A stretch of DNA of 64,000 nucleotides from positions 2,852,001 through 2,916,000 of the forward strand of contig CM035313.1 of NCBI GenBank assembly GCA_002900995.3. Reading direction: 5' to 3'. Positions 22,727 to 34,691 of the stretch are shown here, one piece after another (position 1 is the stretch's first letter; each line of letters opens with the position of its first letter). A program made the position numbers and the translations under genes. Below the pieces are notes generated by a model. That model saw only the letters and a program-made list of their open reading frames with translations. It did no database searches and was not told the DNA's origin. Origin of the DNA: Ganoderma boninense. Lineage: Eukaryota > Basidiomycota > Agaricomycetes > Polyporales > Polyporaceae.

Positions 22727-25700
22727 ATGTCTGCCGACCTCATTCCGCCCCAGCTTGCAGAGGACACCGCTCTTGAAGAACCCTCCGCATCCACGAGCAC
22801 CAGCGCCGGTGCTTCGACTTCCACCGGCAGCAGAATCTCCAAGAATGGGAGCGTGTCCAAGATGCGCTCCCATAGGGGCAACATCCCAACCCTCCCACAG
22901 ACCAAGTTTTGCCCCCTCTGTCCAGCAAAGTTCACCCGAACGACACACCTCAACAGGCACTTGAAAACCCGTGAGTGGCCTGTTGTCAACTGTCCGACGG
23001 TATCAATTTAACAAAGCTGTGCACCCCCCACAGACTCCAACGAACGGCTTCATGAATGCGATGTGAGTTTCATTTTCTCTTTGAATATCTTAATCCTCGC
23101 GGACGCTGGACGCCGGACTTGTGACGGTCGGATGGGGAACATCTCGTGTGCACAAGGCAGCAGGTTGAAAGCTTGTGTTCCGTGGGGCGCGGACTGGTGG
23201 GAGCGTTTCACCTTCCGTCTGATATGCTCCGCGTGGATTGCAATGTTTCTCTTAGCGATGACCTTCATCCTGGTAATCGTGTCTCTTTTATAAGAGATCT
23301 CTCCTTTGATTCGTATCTCAGTGGCACGCCCAGAGCGCCATGGGTGGCGCGAAACAGGCGTGCTCCTCAGACCACCGCCTTTGACCTGCTATATGCGCGC
23401 GCATTCCATGTCTATCCACGCTGCTCTGTCATGGCGGCATAAGTACTTAGGGCCATTTTAGCCCGCATGCTTGGTCAGTCTTTGAATACATGTCCATGCC
23501 TCCCCAAGCGGTCCCGATGTTTTGTGTCCAGAACTCTCCAGACCTTCAATATGTACTATAATCTCATCTGGTACAAATCTTGTAGAGATGTCACGCCCAG
23601 TTCACGCGTAGTGATCTACTCACCCGACATAAGCGCACTTGTGCGGATTCGTGAGTGAATGCTCTCTGCTCGAAGTATCTTCCTCTGACTGATGTATGCC
23701 CCTCGTTACAGTTCTGCAAATCGTTCGCGGCGCAAGTCATGCCAAAGCTGCGCCGAATCTAAGGTTAAATGCGATCTCGGGCGGCCATGTTCGAAATGCA
23801 AGTCTCGTGGGCGTGAATGCGTCTACTTGAATGCAGGTTCAAGCCCCGAAGATACTACCTCTCCCCAGAACGTGCCCTCAACTTCGTCGCCAGAGACCGG
23901 CACTACTTCACAGGCTACACCCTCGATGCAGCAAGACGCCTCCCCCGCTGCAGCAATTTCTTCAGAAGGGTCTAGCAGCTCTCCAAGCGCAATTCCCAAT
24001 TTAACAACGTCCTCCGACTCCCTGAATAGCACATCCCCGGCTTCTTCCTTTTCTCTGCCTACTGACCCACTGGACGTAAATGCAACACTGGGCACATTTG
24101 ATCCAAGCGCTCTTGTCTCTGTACCAACGTCAGACTCTTCGACCAACGGGGAGAGGGCGTACTTCACGGAGCTCGTAGAGAGCGAGATGTACGACAATCT
24201 CTTCTCTGATGTCTTCACCTCCAGCTTCCAGAAGAACCCAACTGTTCCTGGAAACCACTTTAATATCGACGCGACGTCGATCCTGACGGACCGTCTTGAG
24301 TCCACCGGCATCGACCAAGCGCTTTTCGACCAGGTCTTCGGGACCCAAAGCACCACCCTGGCCATGTATCCAAATCTCTCCGACCCCGTTTTCCCGCTCG
24401 ACCCGCTTGAGAGCATTTCGGAGCAGGAGATCATCGAGCCGCCGCCTCCCCCACCGCCGATGGAGCAGGCAGTAACGGTCGTCGAGCCCGAGCTGCCTTC
24501 AGTCGCGGAGTACTACCAATTCGGTGAGCTGTTTCATTCTTCTGAACGCGATCCTAGCGTGAATACTCATGCGGGCATTTCAGTCATGGCATTCCTCACG
24601 ACATATGTGTGGCACATGCCGGTCGTCCATCTTCCGACATTCCTTTCCGAATCCCGACACCCTGCTTTGGTCAAAGCGTCGAAAGCGTGTGGCGCGATGT
24701 ATTCAAACACGGTCGCCGCTACGAATTTTATAGACAGAGTCCTAGCCACCGTGCGGGACGTCATCATTGCTGATCTGGTGAGTGCTTTCGCGAGCACGAC
24801 ATCCGCAGGTTCTGATAGATGGACAGTCACACACTACGGATTACGACACGATCATCCAGTTGACCATGGCGTCCGGGATGATCCAAACTATTGGCATGTT
24901 TCATAAGGACCCAGAACAACGCGCGAAGTCAAACGTCTACCATGGCATGATTGTTATGGTACGTCACTAAGCCTTTGTTCCAAGAAATCCCGGCTGATGG
25001 AGAGCCCAGATGCTGCGGATGAATGGCTTCGTCGAGAAGACCCGGGACTGGAAAGTTCCCGAAATTGACTTCAACGACCCTGCGTCCGTCCAGGCTGGAT
25101 GGCGAGAATGGGTCAGATTTGAGTCTGCTAAGAGGTATGCGTCGTCATACTGGCTGTTTGAGCCAAGGTATTTACTTAGAGACCTCTCAGGGCGCTTTGG
25201 GTTTGCTATATCCACGACTGCTGCCATTCCATCTTCTTCAACCTGTCTCCGACCTTCCACACGGAGCAATTCACGCTGGGTCTCCCCGCTGAGGACTCGC
25301 TCTGGACAGCGAAGGATGGCGCGGAGTGGGCCGCGATCCTCAACACTCCCTCGCCTTACGGGGACATGGAGACACGGCTCCGAGGGCACTACCTTAAAGC
25401 GCTTTACTTTTACATCGTCCAGAACAACCCGGGCAACGACCCACGGCCGTTCCACGTCACGCCGTTCGCGCACTTCATCATGATACACGCGATCATGCGC
25501 AAGCTGTTCGAGATGTACCTCCGCGACCGGCTGCACTTCCACCAGCTCGGCGACGTCTCGGGACGGCCGAAGATCAAGCCGCACTTCGTCGACCGCGACC
25601 GGGTGTTCCACGTGCAGATCCTGCTGCACTCGTGGCTGCAGTCCTGGCTGCAGTCGCCCGAGACGCCGCGCGACATCCCCGAGGCGCAGCAGCGGTTCTG

Positions 25701-26112
25701 CTTCAACGCGCTGCCGTACTACTGGCTCGCGCAGGTCGGGCTCGTCGCGTACCAGGAGGGCCTGCCGCCGTTCGACCCCGAGGGCACGTACATCACGTCG
25801 CACGAGGCCAAGTTCCAGCTCGTGAAGAAGTGGGAGAAGCACATCCGCAAGTTCCTCGAGACGGGCGAGCAGACGCCGACGATGTTCTGGGACGAGGTCA
25901 TGAAGGTCCGCATCGAGAACTGGCAGCAGGAGTCCGGGTTCGACTACACGCACCTCCTCGGCTTCTTCAACGGCCAGCTGCGCTCCGACCCCGCGATCGT
26001 CGCGGCTGCCGCTGCAGCTCACTCTTCCATTGCAGCTCAGGCTTCCGCTGCGGCTCAGGCGTCGGGTTCGGGTTCGGGCGCGGGGTCGGGCTCGGGCATG
26101 CCGGGGGCTTGA
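22727..26112 (+). CDS. Hybrid C2H2 / Zn2Cys6 transcription factor with fungal-specific TF domain
   Basis: Seven exons: 22727-about 22970, 23034-23062, 23586-23650, 23712-24777, 24827-24958, 25010-25134 and 25191-26112. Finger 1 is FCPLCPAKFTRTTHLNRHLKTH. Finger 2, pieced from exons 2 and 3, is ECDRCHAQFTRSDLLTRHKRTC (last ligand Cys). Next comes a Zn2Cys6 cluster, RRKSCQSCAESKVKC with CSKCKSRGRECVYL. A Ser/Thr/Pro-rich linker follows, then a Fungal_trans-like region (HDCCHSIFFNLSPTFHTEQF, LPAEDSLWTAKDGAEW, TPSPYGDMETRLRGHY). The C-terminus is Ala/Ser/Gly low complexity. This architecture is typical of fungal nuclear regulators; no target can be inferred. The intron between exons 2 and 3 is 523 bp, ten times the local norm. 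Confidence 0.9.
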
Positions 26113-26449
26113 AGGAAATTTAGAGGGGCTTTGTTTTCGGCTGGTCGGCGCGGAGGATATATTTTCGCCTTGATCGCTGTGGCTATCATCGTTTGGCTCT
26201 TCTTTAGCTTTGGTTGTATCTTCACATCCCTAGTACTGCTGTGCTTAATCATACGGTGTAGTACCACTCTGGCGTTTCTGGGCTTGGAGCAAGTCTCAAG
26301 AGCGTAGATGGTCGTGGCGGAGCGCGCTTAACTGTCATGATGAGGACGACCGAATCGACAGCGGACACAGGGGAACAAACACCCGCCATCGCAGCAGCTT
26401 GAATGCGGTCCCACTCCTGTCCTCCCACCCATCGCTGGCGTCCAGCGTG
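26113..26449. other. Intergenic spacer
   Basis: About 340 bp between two plus-strand genes; no gene seen. An in-frame ATG at about 26399 would give copy D a longer N-terminus, but the start at 26450 aligns with copies A and C. Confidence 0.5.
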
Positions 26450-28405
26450 ATGCTCGCTGGCTTCATCTCCCGTAGCTCTCGCTATCGTTACACGCTTCTG
26501 GGATCCAATTCGCCCACTGCTACTCGGAAACGACTCAGCTTCCTGGTTATTGGGCTCATCACCGCAGTATGCGTCGGCAGCGTCGCCGTCTGGACGTTTG
26601 TCGATTTCAAGACCCTCTCCATCTGGCCTCCGCCGTCTCTGGACGACGCCCCACCTTCGTATCATGATCCCCCACCATTGGACACGAGCAACCATACGGA
26701 GTCTCCGCCGGTGGACGCCGAGTCGCACGAACCTCCTCCGCTAATAGACCCACACGCCGAAGACCTCCCACCGTTGTTCTCACAATACCACGAACGCGAG
26801 CTACGGCTACCTCAGCAGGACTGGACCAGAACAGCACCTGCGGAGCACGAAAAGTACTTTTATGTCTCAGGATTTCGGATAGGTATGTCTGTGCTCATGT
26901 GCCCCCCCTCTCCCTATGGCTGCTTAGGTCTCGCTTGGTGCAGACGTTGGATGGGGAAACGCCTTTCAAGAACTTCTCCTAAACGCGTATTTGACGTACA
27001 GATCTGGGCGAACGTGAGTGCTCCATTAATGGTGTGGTGATGCATTTCCCATTGCCCAATACCTTGCAGGTTCGTGTTTGCCAACTACACCTGGAACGAC
27101 GATGGATCCCCCTATACAGTGTCGTTCAACCGTACCATCCCGTCGCAAATCCCGTATACCGCGCTCATCCGAGGTACCTTTGACCTTGTGTACTCCTCGC
27201 CGTACGCGTTGCTGACGTCTCTGCAGGTCCCATAGTTGGCGAACTTTGGGGCCCGCGATATGAGCACGTCCCTGCGGCAGTAACGAGGACTTACTTCGAA
27301 CACATATGCCCGTCCAAGAGCGAACTTACCCGAGAGGAGGTCCATAGCAACATCCCGTACGCGAGCAATACTGAGACGATTGTCGACACATGGTCGAAAG
27401 CGATCAAAAACGTCACAGATCCCTGCCTCCAGATGCAAAAGAGCTCTGGACAAATCTTCGACCACTGGGAGTGCGTCCCCTGTCTCAACCTGTTTAGCTC
27501 AAACTGCGCCCTCATATCTTAGACTTTCTCGCTGACGCGCTGCATGCATGTAGGACATTCGGCGTACCAGGGAACCTTGCCTCGATCTGGCCCGACCTCA
27601 TCTCCACGCCCCTTCTAACATACTTCGCCTGGTCACCTCTAATCGAGCTGGCCTTTGACGTCAACCGCGACCTTTTCCTCCCTCCATCCGCTCTGGCCAG
27701 CACACCCTACCTCTCCTCCCTCCCCTACAACTCCTCAGCTCCCACCGCCACCACCGCCAACGTCGCGCGCTACCCCCTCATCCCAGGCCTCATGGCCATC
27801 CACATCCGGCAAGGCGACTACTCGTCGCACTGCACGACGCTCGGGTCCTTTGGCGACCCCTTCGTTTCCGTCAACAGCTTTCCCTCCCTCCCAGACCAGC
27901 TGATGCCCCCAGGCAACCGGACGTCCCACGGCAAACTGCCCGTCGAGTGGACGGGCAGCCCCGAACAGCTCGAGTACCACCATCGCCGCTGCTTCCCCTC
28001 CATTCCCCAGATCGTCGATAAGGTCCTCGACGTGCTGTCGTCCCCTGTGGGCGCGGGCGTGCGCCGCATACACATCATGACGAACGGCAAGCCCCCGTAT
28101 ATCGCACAGCTCAAGAGCGCGCTCAAGGACGCGGCGGAGTGGGACTCCGTCTCGAGCAGCCGCGATCTGGTGTTGAACTGGGAGCAGAAGTTCGTGTCGC
28201 AGGCGGTGGACGTCCTCGTGGCACAGCGAGCCCAAGTCATCATCGGGAATGGGGTGAGTCTTCTGGTGTTTTTTTGGGTGTTACTTGTGGTTGACTATAT
28301 GCGCTAACTATCTCTTGCACTACGCAGTTCTCGACGCTCACCTCGAATGCGGTGATCATGCGTTTAGCGAACAACTTCTCGACAGACAGTATACGGTTCT
28401 TCTGA
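26450..28405 (+). CDS. Fucosyltransferase-like type II membrane protein, copy D
   Basis: Six exons, 26450-26882, 26944-27013, 27070-27173, 27227-27470, 27554-28253 and 28328-28405, encode 542 residues. The start MLAGFISRSSRYRYTLLG matches copies A and C. A single anchor (LSFLVIGLITAVCVGSVAV) is followed by a Pro-rich stem longer than in the other copies (PPSYHDPPPL, SPPVDAESHEPPP). The luminal domain contains DVGWGNAFQELLLNAYLTYR, VFANYTWNDD, IVGELWGPRYEHVPAAVTRTYFEHICPS, FGVPGNLASIWPDLIS, AIHIRQGDYSSHC, GVRRIHIMTNGKPPYIAQL and the terminal VIMRLANNFSTDSIRFF. HIRQGDY fits the GDP-fucose-binding motif. This is the cleanest member of the family here and lies on the opposite strand from A-C. Confidence 0.77.
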
Positions 28406-28689
28406 ACATCTGACGCTTTCGCGCTCCTCCTCTGGACATCTCCCATATACCCTCAATACGGATGTACTCGTAGGTAATAAATAGTGACTACTGATGCTTT
28501 CCACAGACGCTATACAGTATTAGCGTAGAACGCCATTCGCATGTCCGTTCTCATGTCCATCTCAACTCCGAACGAGTGCAAGTACATAGCGACGAGATGT
28601 GCTCCACAAAACTCAAAGCCAAGCTCACGTACGACTATCCTACACCATCCGATTTTCTTCCTGATGTCCTTCAAAGTTACTAGATCCAA

Positions 28690-31521
28690 CTATCTGCCAT
28701 CGTTGACGCCAGCCCCAGCCCCAGCCACCTCTGCAACATGGTTGGGTGGGCCTGAAGGAGGATCCGTGGGGGCCGGTGGGACGGCGAGACCCCAAGGCGG
28801 AGCCTCTGCCAACACAGCGGGGTCACACCCAAGCGCGGGCACCTGCGCGTCGAGTGCGTCCCACGCGTTCGGGTATGCGCATGCCGGGATCGGCGTCACC
28901 GCCGGTGTGGTGTCCCTTGCGTCTGCCCACCCGTTGCCGACATGGACCGTCGGCGCCGCCCCCGCGAACGCGGGCGGGGGCAGCGTCACCGGGGAGCCCT
29001 TGCCAGCTGCCGGGGTCATGTACTGGGGCAGCGGCCCCGCCTCCTGCGGCACGTTCGCCATCGGCGGGGGCCACGCGAGGATCTTCTGCGATGCGGCGGG
29101 CGTGACCTCGCCGGCGCCGGCGCCGCCCGTCTGCCAGGGCTGGTACGCGCCGTCCCACGCGGGGGCGGGCGCGCCGAGCTTCGCGCAGGTGCCGGCGGCG
29201 TCGCGCGGGTCCGCGGGCATCCAGCCGCCCTCGAGGCCGAGCTTGTACGACCAGAGCGGGGCGCGGACGGAGTGGGTGACGGACGAGTTGCCGACCTTCC
29301 ACGTCCAGAAGAACCAGTCGCCGAGCGCGTCCATGGACGCCTTGGCGAAGTTGAGGAGCCCCTGCTTCGTCTCGGGCGACCACTGCGTCGCGTCCTCCCA
29401 GTACGTGTCGCCCGGGCCGTAGTAGGCCGGCTTGTCGACGCCGAGGACCCACTGGCCGCAGTCGTTGATCGCGTTGCTGAACTCGCCGGCGATGGTCACG
29501 CCGAACCTTTTGCGGCTGTGGGGGGGCATTGCGAGGCGTTGAGCGTTGGTATGGAGATGGTATGCTTTGCGAGGACGTGGACGACGCACCTGTTAGCCAA
29601 CATGGGGCCCCATTTGTTGCAAGCCCTCCTCGGCCATAGCCCTCCTAGCATGGTGCCGTCACCGCCTTCAGCAGTGACGTTCACAGGCTCACGGTTTGCG
29701 TTGCCTCCGAAAGCAAAGTATACATGGGTATCTGTCGGTGTGCCATAGGTTTCAGTTTCACGTTGTCACCGGTCCTGAGGAACAGGTGCACGTACCGATT
29801 GCGATTCTGTCCGCGCCGGTCAAGAACCCAGCCCACCGTTCCAGGGTGTTGAAACCGTCATGGTAAACAATCATGGGCCCATTGCCCTCGCCGACGCCCG
29901 TGATGTTCCGGATCATCTTGTACGCCTCGTAGTAGCTGGTTGCCTTGAGTCAGCGCGGATGTCGAGACAGACAGAATACTTTGATATATGCGCTCACAAA
30001 GACTGCAATTGTTCCTCGCCGACGGTCGCGAGATAAGGTTCGTTCAGGACCCCGACCATCCCAATGACGCTCTGCCACTCGGGCTTGATATCCCTCTCAG
30101 TATCCAATTCATAGTCAGCGTAGCGTGCCACGCACCTGAGAAACGAACTGTATAATGGACCGCAGGATGTCGAGGGAACGCTGAGCGTTCGCGATGCCCA
30201 TGACGCCGTTGAGCCAGTTGATCGCCCCGTATTTTCCCGAGTGGTTGTAGCCTACCACCGGCAGTGAGTACTTACAACAGCGAGGGAGACTACAACCAAG
30301 GAAACTCACCGTTCTGCGATCCAGGGACGGTGTGCAGGTCAAGCACGACACGGAGCCCGTATTTGCGTGCCCACTGCATCACCCGCAGAATGTACCTCCG
30401 AACGCATACATAGGTCAGAACTGCGGCGCGCATTGCAATTGCTAGTCGGGGAACCGCACTCACTTCCAGCATATCTTGGGCAGGAACGGCTCCGCGACCT
30501 TCTGGCCCGCGCCGTCGACGCCGACGTCGTCCCACGTCTCGACGGCCCAGAACGGGATCGGCACGCGGATCCAGTTCAGGCCCGCGCCCGCGATCTGCGC
30601 GATGTCCTCCTCGGTGATGAACGAGCTGTAGTGCTCCTCGAGGACCGGCAGGAGCTGGCCGCGGCGCAGGAGCGCGGTGCTCAGCGTCCACTCGTCGACC
30701 ACGGCATGTGCGGCCCCGGGGGCCTGCGCCTGCTCGAAGAGCGCGGGGACGATGAACGGCTCGAGCACGAAGAGCCCGCCGAGGTTCACGCCGTGGATGC
30801 GGTCGCGGCTCCAGTTCCACGGCTCCGTGAGCGGCGGCGTCCATGCGTTTGCGCGCGCGCTCGAGTTGAATGGGTTCGTGGGGTCGGACACCCCTGTGCG
30901 TGCGGGATGGGGCGCATATAGTCAGCATACAGCATATCCGTAACTTGGTCAGGGGGGCAGGGAGGCAGGGAGGGGGAGGAAAGAGGACGTACAGAAGCCG
31001 CCGAAGAGGTTGTGGTATGTGAAGGTGGTCCCGTCCTCCTTGGTGACCGTGCTCCCGTCGCTGCCTGTCACTGCCGTGCCCTGCGGGTGGGAGCTGGGGC
31101 GGGCGGAGTCGCCATCGTGGCCTGCCCCGGCTACGTTGGAGTTGTGGTTCGCGCTGCCGTCGGCGTCGTGCCTCGTCCGGGAGCCGCTGAGCACGGTGAC
31201 GAGGATGATGATGGAGAGGATGGCCCCAGTGGAGATCCACACGCAGGGCCGCCTGTAGACGGGCCGCTTGGGGGAGCCTGGGCGGAGCGGCTCGCCGTAG
31301 TAGGCCTCTTTGGACGGGGGCGAGGGCGCGAAGGTGGAGCCGGGAGATAGGAAGGGCGTCGAGGGAAGCACGGGGTCGACCGCCTCGGAGACGCGGATGG
31401 AGGGCGCAGGGCCGGGGTGGTGGAAATAGTAGTCGCCTTTGGAGTTTTGTGCGCCGCCTAAGCCTAAGGCGTTGTGTGGGTAGTGCGTAGGCTGTGGTCT
31501 TGGGACAAGGTGGGGCTCCAT
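28690..31521 (-). CDS. Membrane-anchored GH5 exo-beta-1,3-glucanase
   Basis: Multi-exon minus-strand gene from ATG 31521 (MEPHLVPRPQPTHYPHN) to TAG 28690-28692. The cytoplasmic tail is Pro/Ser-rich. One transmembrane segment (WISTGAILSIIILVTVL) makes it a type II protein. The catalytic domain begins GVNLGGLFVLEPFIVPALFE and contains EEDIAQIAGAGLNWIRVPIPFWAVE, YGLRVVLDLHTVPGSQNG, VLNEPYL (acid/base Glu), YTHVYFAFGG, and VTIAGEFSNAINDCGQW (nucleophile Glu). A C-terminal WFFWTWK segment is typical of the exo-beta-1,3-glucanases (subfamily 9 type). It ends in a long Pro/Ala-rich tail after about 29.1 kb. Likely role: trimming of cell-wall beta-1,3-glucan at the plasma membrane. The intron at about 30.9 kb creates FGGFWVSDP. 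Confidence 0.88.
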
Positions 31522-32745
31522 ATCTTCTTCGGCGAGGGCGAGGGCGGGGTGGGCGGACAGTGAGGCGGGGAGCCCGGGCGGGCACGAGCAGGCGGGGAGG
31601 AGAACAGCTGCAAGTCAACCAATGCGATTTTACGCCCATTGTGAGTGTGAACGTCGATCCCTGTCAGCCGCCTTCCAACCTCATTCGCCCTAAATCGGCA
31701 CCTTCTTCCACGTCGATCATGAGCGAATTCCCTGTCCAAAAACAACGATAAGGCTACCATGATTTCTACAGGGATAATGTCGCATATGCTGCCTTCAGAG
31801 CTTTCTAGGGTGAGTAGTGAAAAAAGTCCAGCAGCGATGTTGACTGAGCCTGAGGAGTCATCGCCAGAGTCCGAGTCGTCGATCGAGCAACAGATATCCG
31901 CCGGGGTGTCCTCCAGGTGGGCTGGTATTTGCGCATGCCAATGCCCCATACAGAGTGCAAGAAGAGAGGGCAAAGAACAATCGAGTTGACCGGAAGAAAG
32001 AATCTGTTGGGTCAGGAACGGAGGCAACTGCAGCGGATCTTCGAAGTCAAGGGGCTCCCGCACTAGTTGTCGCGTCCGTCACAATGGTCACGTGACCGTG
32101 ACATTACGCGTCATCGGATCCACGGAAAGATTGCGTTCGACTCTCTGGTCCACCACTGCCCCCCCCCCAACACACGTTTACGCCCAGCCTGAGATTGGAT
32201 TCGAGCAACGTTTGTTTATTTGGCAATAAGGGCCATTTTGATGGCCATGAAGGCGTTGTGGGTCGTAAGGTTAGGCAAGTTCTTCTTTCGGCATAGGCTG
32301 TCGAAGATTCTGCATGTTGACTCTACGCGGTCGAGTGGGTATGTTCCACATTCTGTTATATGTGAACATAAGCATACTGATAGAAGGCCACGGCTGCCGC
32401 TTCTTTTCTTTGTCAATAATTCGTCTGTACTGACATGACTTCATGTCGCATTCAACATGCAAGATCGCGAGTATTGAATTGAAGGGTATCATCGCAAATG
32501 CTCCATCATGGGATGGGTAGTATACATTAATCCAATCATATCGGTATATGGAAATCCTCATCCTCATATTCATACACAGGCCGACGACGCACTGAACTAT
32601 CCGGCTCCTGAAGCTCGAGAATCCCCTCCTGCCAACATCCGTGCCCATTCACGCGTTCAAACGTTCACCGGCACCGCGTAGCCTCTCCGGGCCCTCTAGG
32701 CCCCCGTCGAACCGCGTTGCTGTTGGGGCACGACCTCAGGAGGCC
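31522..32745. other. Intergenic, no supportable gene
   Basis: About 1.2 kb. A minus-strand frame (about 31464-32063) runs for some 190 codons without a recognised domain and without an ATG at its left end, so it was not called. A run of ten C lies at about 32159-32168. Confidence 0.45.
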
Positions 32746-33762
32746 TCAGCCGCGGCGGGCGCGCCGCTGGGACTGCCGGCCCTCGCTGCTCGACATAGGA
32801 ATCTGCGCGAAATGCGGCGGACCGTACGGGTCCGTGCGCGGCACGCCGTTGCGCGTGCAAAAAGACCATCTCGACTTGGTCGACCCGGACCCGGACCCGA
32901 CGGAGAGAGTCGTCCCCGTCGCGGAGGACACGCTAGTGCGGCGCGACGACACAGCGGAGGACGGGGACTCAGAGGGTGGGGAGGACGGGGCCGCCTCCGA
33001 CTGGTGTCTGATGAGCGACTGGCGGAGGTTCGTGAAGATGACGAAGAGGCTGCGGCGCCGCTTTGAGGTATCGACGTCTGCGCCGGCTGTTCGAAGCGGT
33101 TCAGCAAGGTTACACGTGAGGGTAAGGTGAGAGGTGGATTTTTTCCAGGGACGAGTGGACGGGAGCGCACCTTTTTCGCGCTTGATGTTCAGGCTCCTCG
33201 AGCGCGGCTTGAACGGGTTCTCGAACCGCGTCTCAAAGATCTCCCGGGGGAGCGAGTTCGCCGGACACGCAGGGCGCGCGTAGCGGGGCCGCCCGTCCAC
33301 CCCAAGAGCGGCGGACATGCTCGCGGGACGCGGGCGGGGCCCCCTCGGAGTGGTGCGAGCGCGGGGCTGGGAGGGGGTCGATGAGGATGACGACGACGTA
33401 GTCCGAGCCGTCGCGAGCGTGGCGGCTGGCGCTAGTGCCAGAGTGGTGGTTTGTGCTGGTTCCATCTGGACGTTGGGTGGCTCTGACGATTGCGCGGGAA
33501 CTTGCTTGCAGCTTTCGTCGGTGACGGCGGCTGACCCCCTCTCCGGGACGATGGTGGCTGACGAGTCGGTAGGAGATACCGGGGGCTCGGCCCGTTCAGG
33601 ATGGTCCTTGTCCTCCGCATTGAAAGGGTTGGCGAGGACAGGAATCTCTAGAGAATGAGGGATGGTGTGTAACGGGAGCGGAAGTGGGGATGGGTCGTCC
33701 ACGGAGAACTTCCTGTGGGGTCTCCAGAGGAAGGTGAGGGACTTGCTCCGTGGAATACTCAT
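32746..33762 (-). CDS. Hypothetical Ser/Pro-rich basic protein
   Basis: An open frame ending at TGA 32746-32748. The first clear ATG is at 33762 (MSIPRSKSLTFLWRPHRKFSVDD); the frame is open further upstream to about 34020, so a spliced 5' exon is possible. The protein is Ser/Thr/Pro-rich with basic patches (SKRRRSLFVIFTNLRQSLIRHQ; SLPREIFETRFENPFKPRSRSLNIKRE) and no enzyme motif. A GTGCGC...CAG segment at about 33096-33174 could be a phase-1 intron whose length keeps the frame. It resembles poorly conserved basidiomycete proteins; I do not recognise it. Confidence 0.5.
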   Translation of the reverse strand: MSIPRSKSLTFLWRPHRKFSVDDPSPLPLPLHTIPHSLEIPVLANPFNAEDKDHPERAEPPVSPTDSSATIVPERGSAAVTDESCKQVPAQSSEPPNVQMEPAQTTTLALAPAATLATARTTSSSSSSTPSQPRARTTPRGPRPRPASMSAALGVDGRPRYARPACPANSLPREIFETRFENPFKPRSRSLNIKREKGALPSTRPWKKSTSHLTLTCNLAEPLRTAGADVDTSKRRRSLFVIFTNLRQSLIRHQSEAAPSSPPSESPSSAVSSRRTSVSSATGTTLSVGSGSGSTKSRWSFCTRNGVPRTDPYGPPHFAQIPMSSSEGRQSQRRARRG

Positions 33763-34691
33763 CCTCCTTCCGAAGGTGAGGACGCTCGAGGAGATTGAGT
33801 GTTTCAATGCGGGTCGTGAGCTTTCCTTCGTGCAGTCCTTCCACGGATCTTCGGCAGGTTGTATTGGAGGAGCTCGAGGATCTCCCTCCGCCGTCCTACG
33901 AGAATTGGAGATGTTCTTCGGAGGTTGAGGAGTCGCTTGCGACGTAGTGCACTTCTCCGCCAGCTTCACAGCTCGGCCCAATTGCGTTGAAAAGTGCAGA
34001 ATAGAAGCCGCCACAGCCAAGACACACTAACGGCGCAATTAACGGCAGCAGGGTAGCAATATCGCATGCCAGTGGGACGTACGATTATGAACGATGGACC
34101 ATCCGCATGGACGATAAAAGTTATTGGCATCTGGGGGGCTGGAATGAGGTGACATTCAAGATGAGATGGTACCCGTTCGGCTTGCGGACAGCGTTGGCCC
34201 ATAATCTGCCATTTTTCGCTACTTATACCTGCACTCACATGCGTCGGGGCTTACAGAGCCGCGGTGCCGCGCTCCAACGGTGATGCCCAAAAGGAATTCC
34301 GATATGTTCATGGGATTCCGATACGTGCACAAAATTCCGATATGTTAGCAATATTCCGATATGTTCCACCTCCACAGAATGTAGCATGCCGGCTTGGAGG
34401 AGTTGGCGGAATCGCGCATGTGCCGGGCTAAACCTCGATCGTATGGGCGTTGTGGTGTAATATTTTTCGAGGTCGTCTCCGCTTCTTCGTCTTGACAAAG
34501 ACTGATGGGCCACATCTACTCGGATATCGTCACAGAGTTTAGCTATGAAGCGTCGTGAAAGGCGCTTATCCAGACCTATACCACGGGAGGTCGGCATTGT
34601 AGCCTCGTCCATCCAATATCTTGATCGAGCCTAACCCCAAACCTGTGACCCGTCGGATGCAGAATGCACAAACCAGAGACTCCACATGGCC
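33763..34691. other. Intergenic with a 19-bp tandem repeat
   Basis: About 930 bp between two minus-strand genes. The only structure seen is the tandem repeat listed separately. The left part may contain a 5' exon of the hypothetical protein. Confidence 0.5.
34296..34371. repeat. Four tandem copies of a 19-bp unit
   Basis: ATTCCGATATGTT or a close variant begins at 34296, 34315, 34334 and 34353, exactly 19 bp apart. Copy 2 reads ATTCCGATACGTG; the last 5-6 bases of each unit vary. It lies between the stop of the MFS gene (34692) and the minus-strand hypothetical gene. Confidence 0.9.

Noticed and set aside
30290..31639. Long 449-codon minus-strand frame
   Set aside because: An Arg/Pro-rich shadow of the GH5 exons in another frame; the GH5 frame has both catalytic Glu motifs.
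31464..32063. Minus-strand frame of about 190 codons next to the GH5 start
   Set aside because: No ATG at its 5' end, no recognised domain, and it overlaps the GH5 N-terminus in another frame.
32159..32168. Run of ten C
   Set aside because: A simple homopolymer, not evidence of an element.
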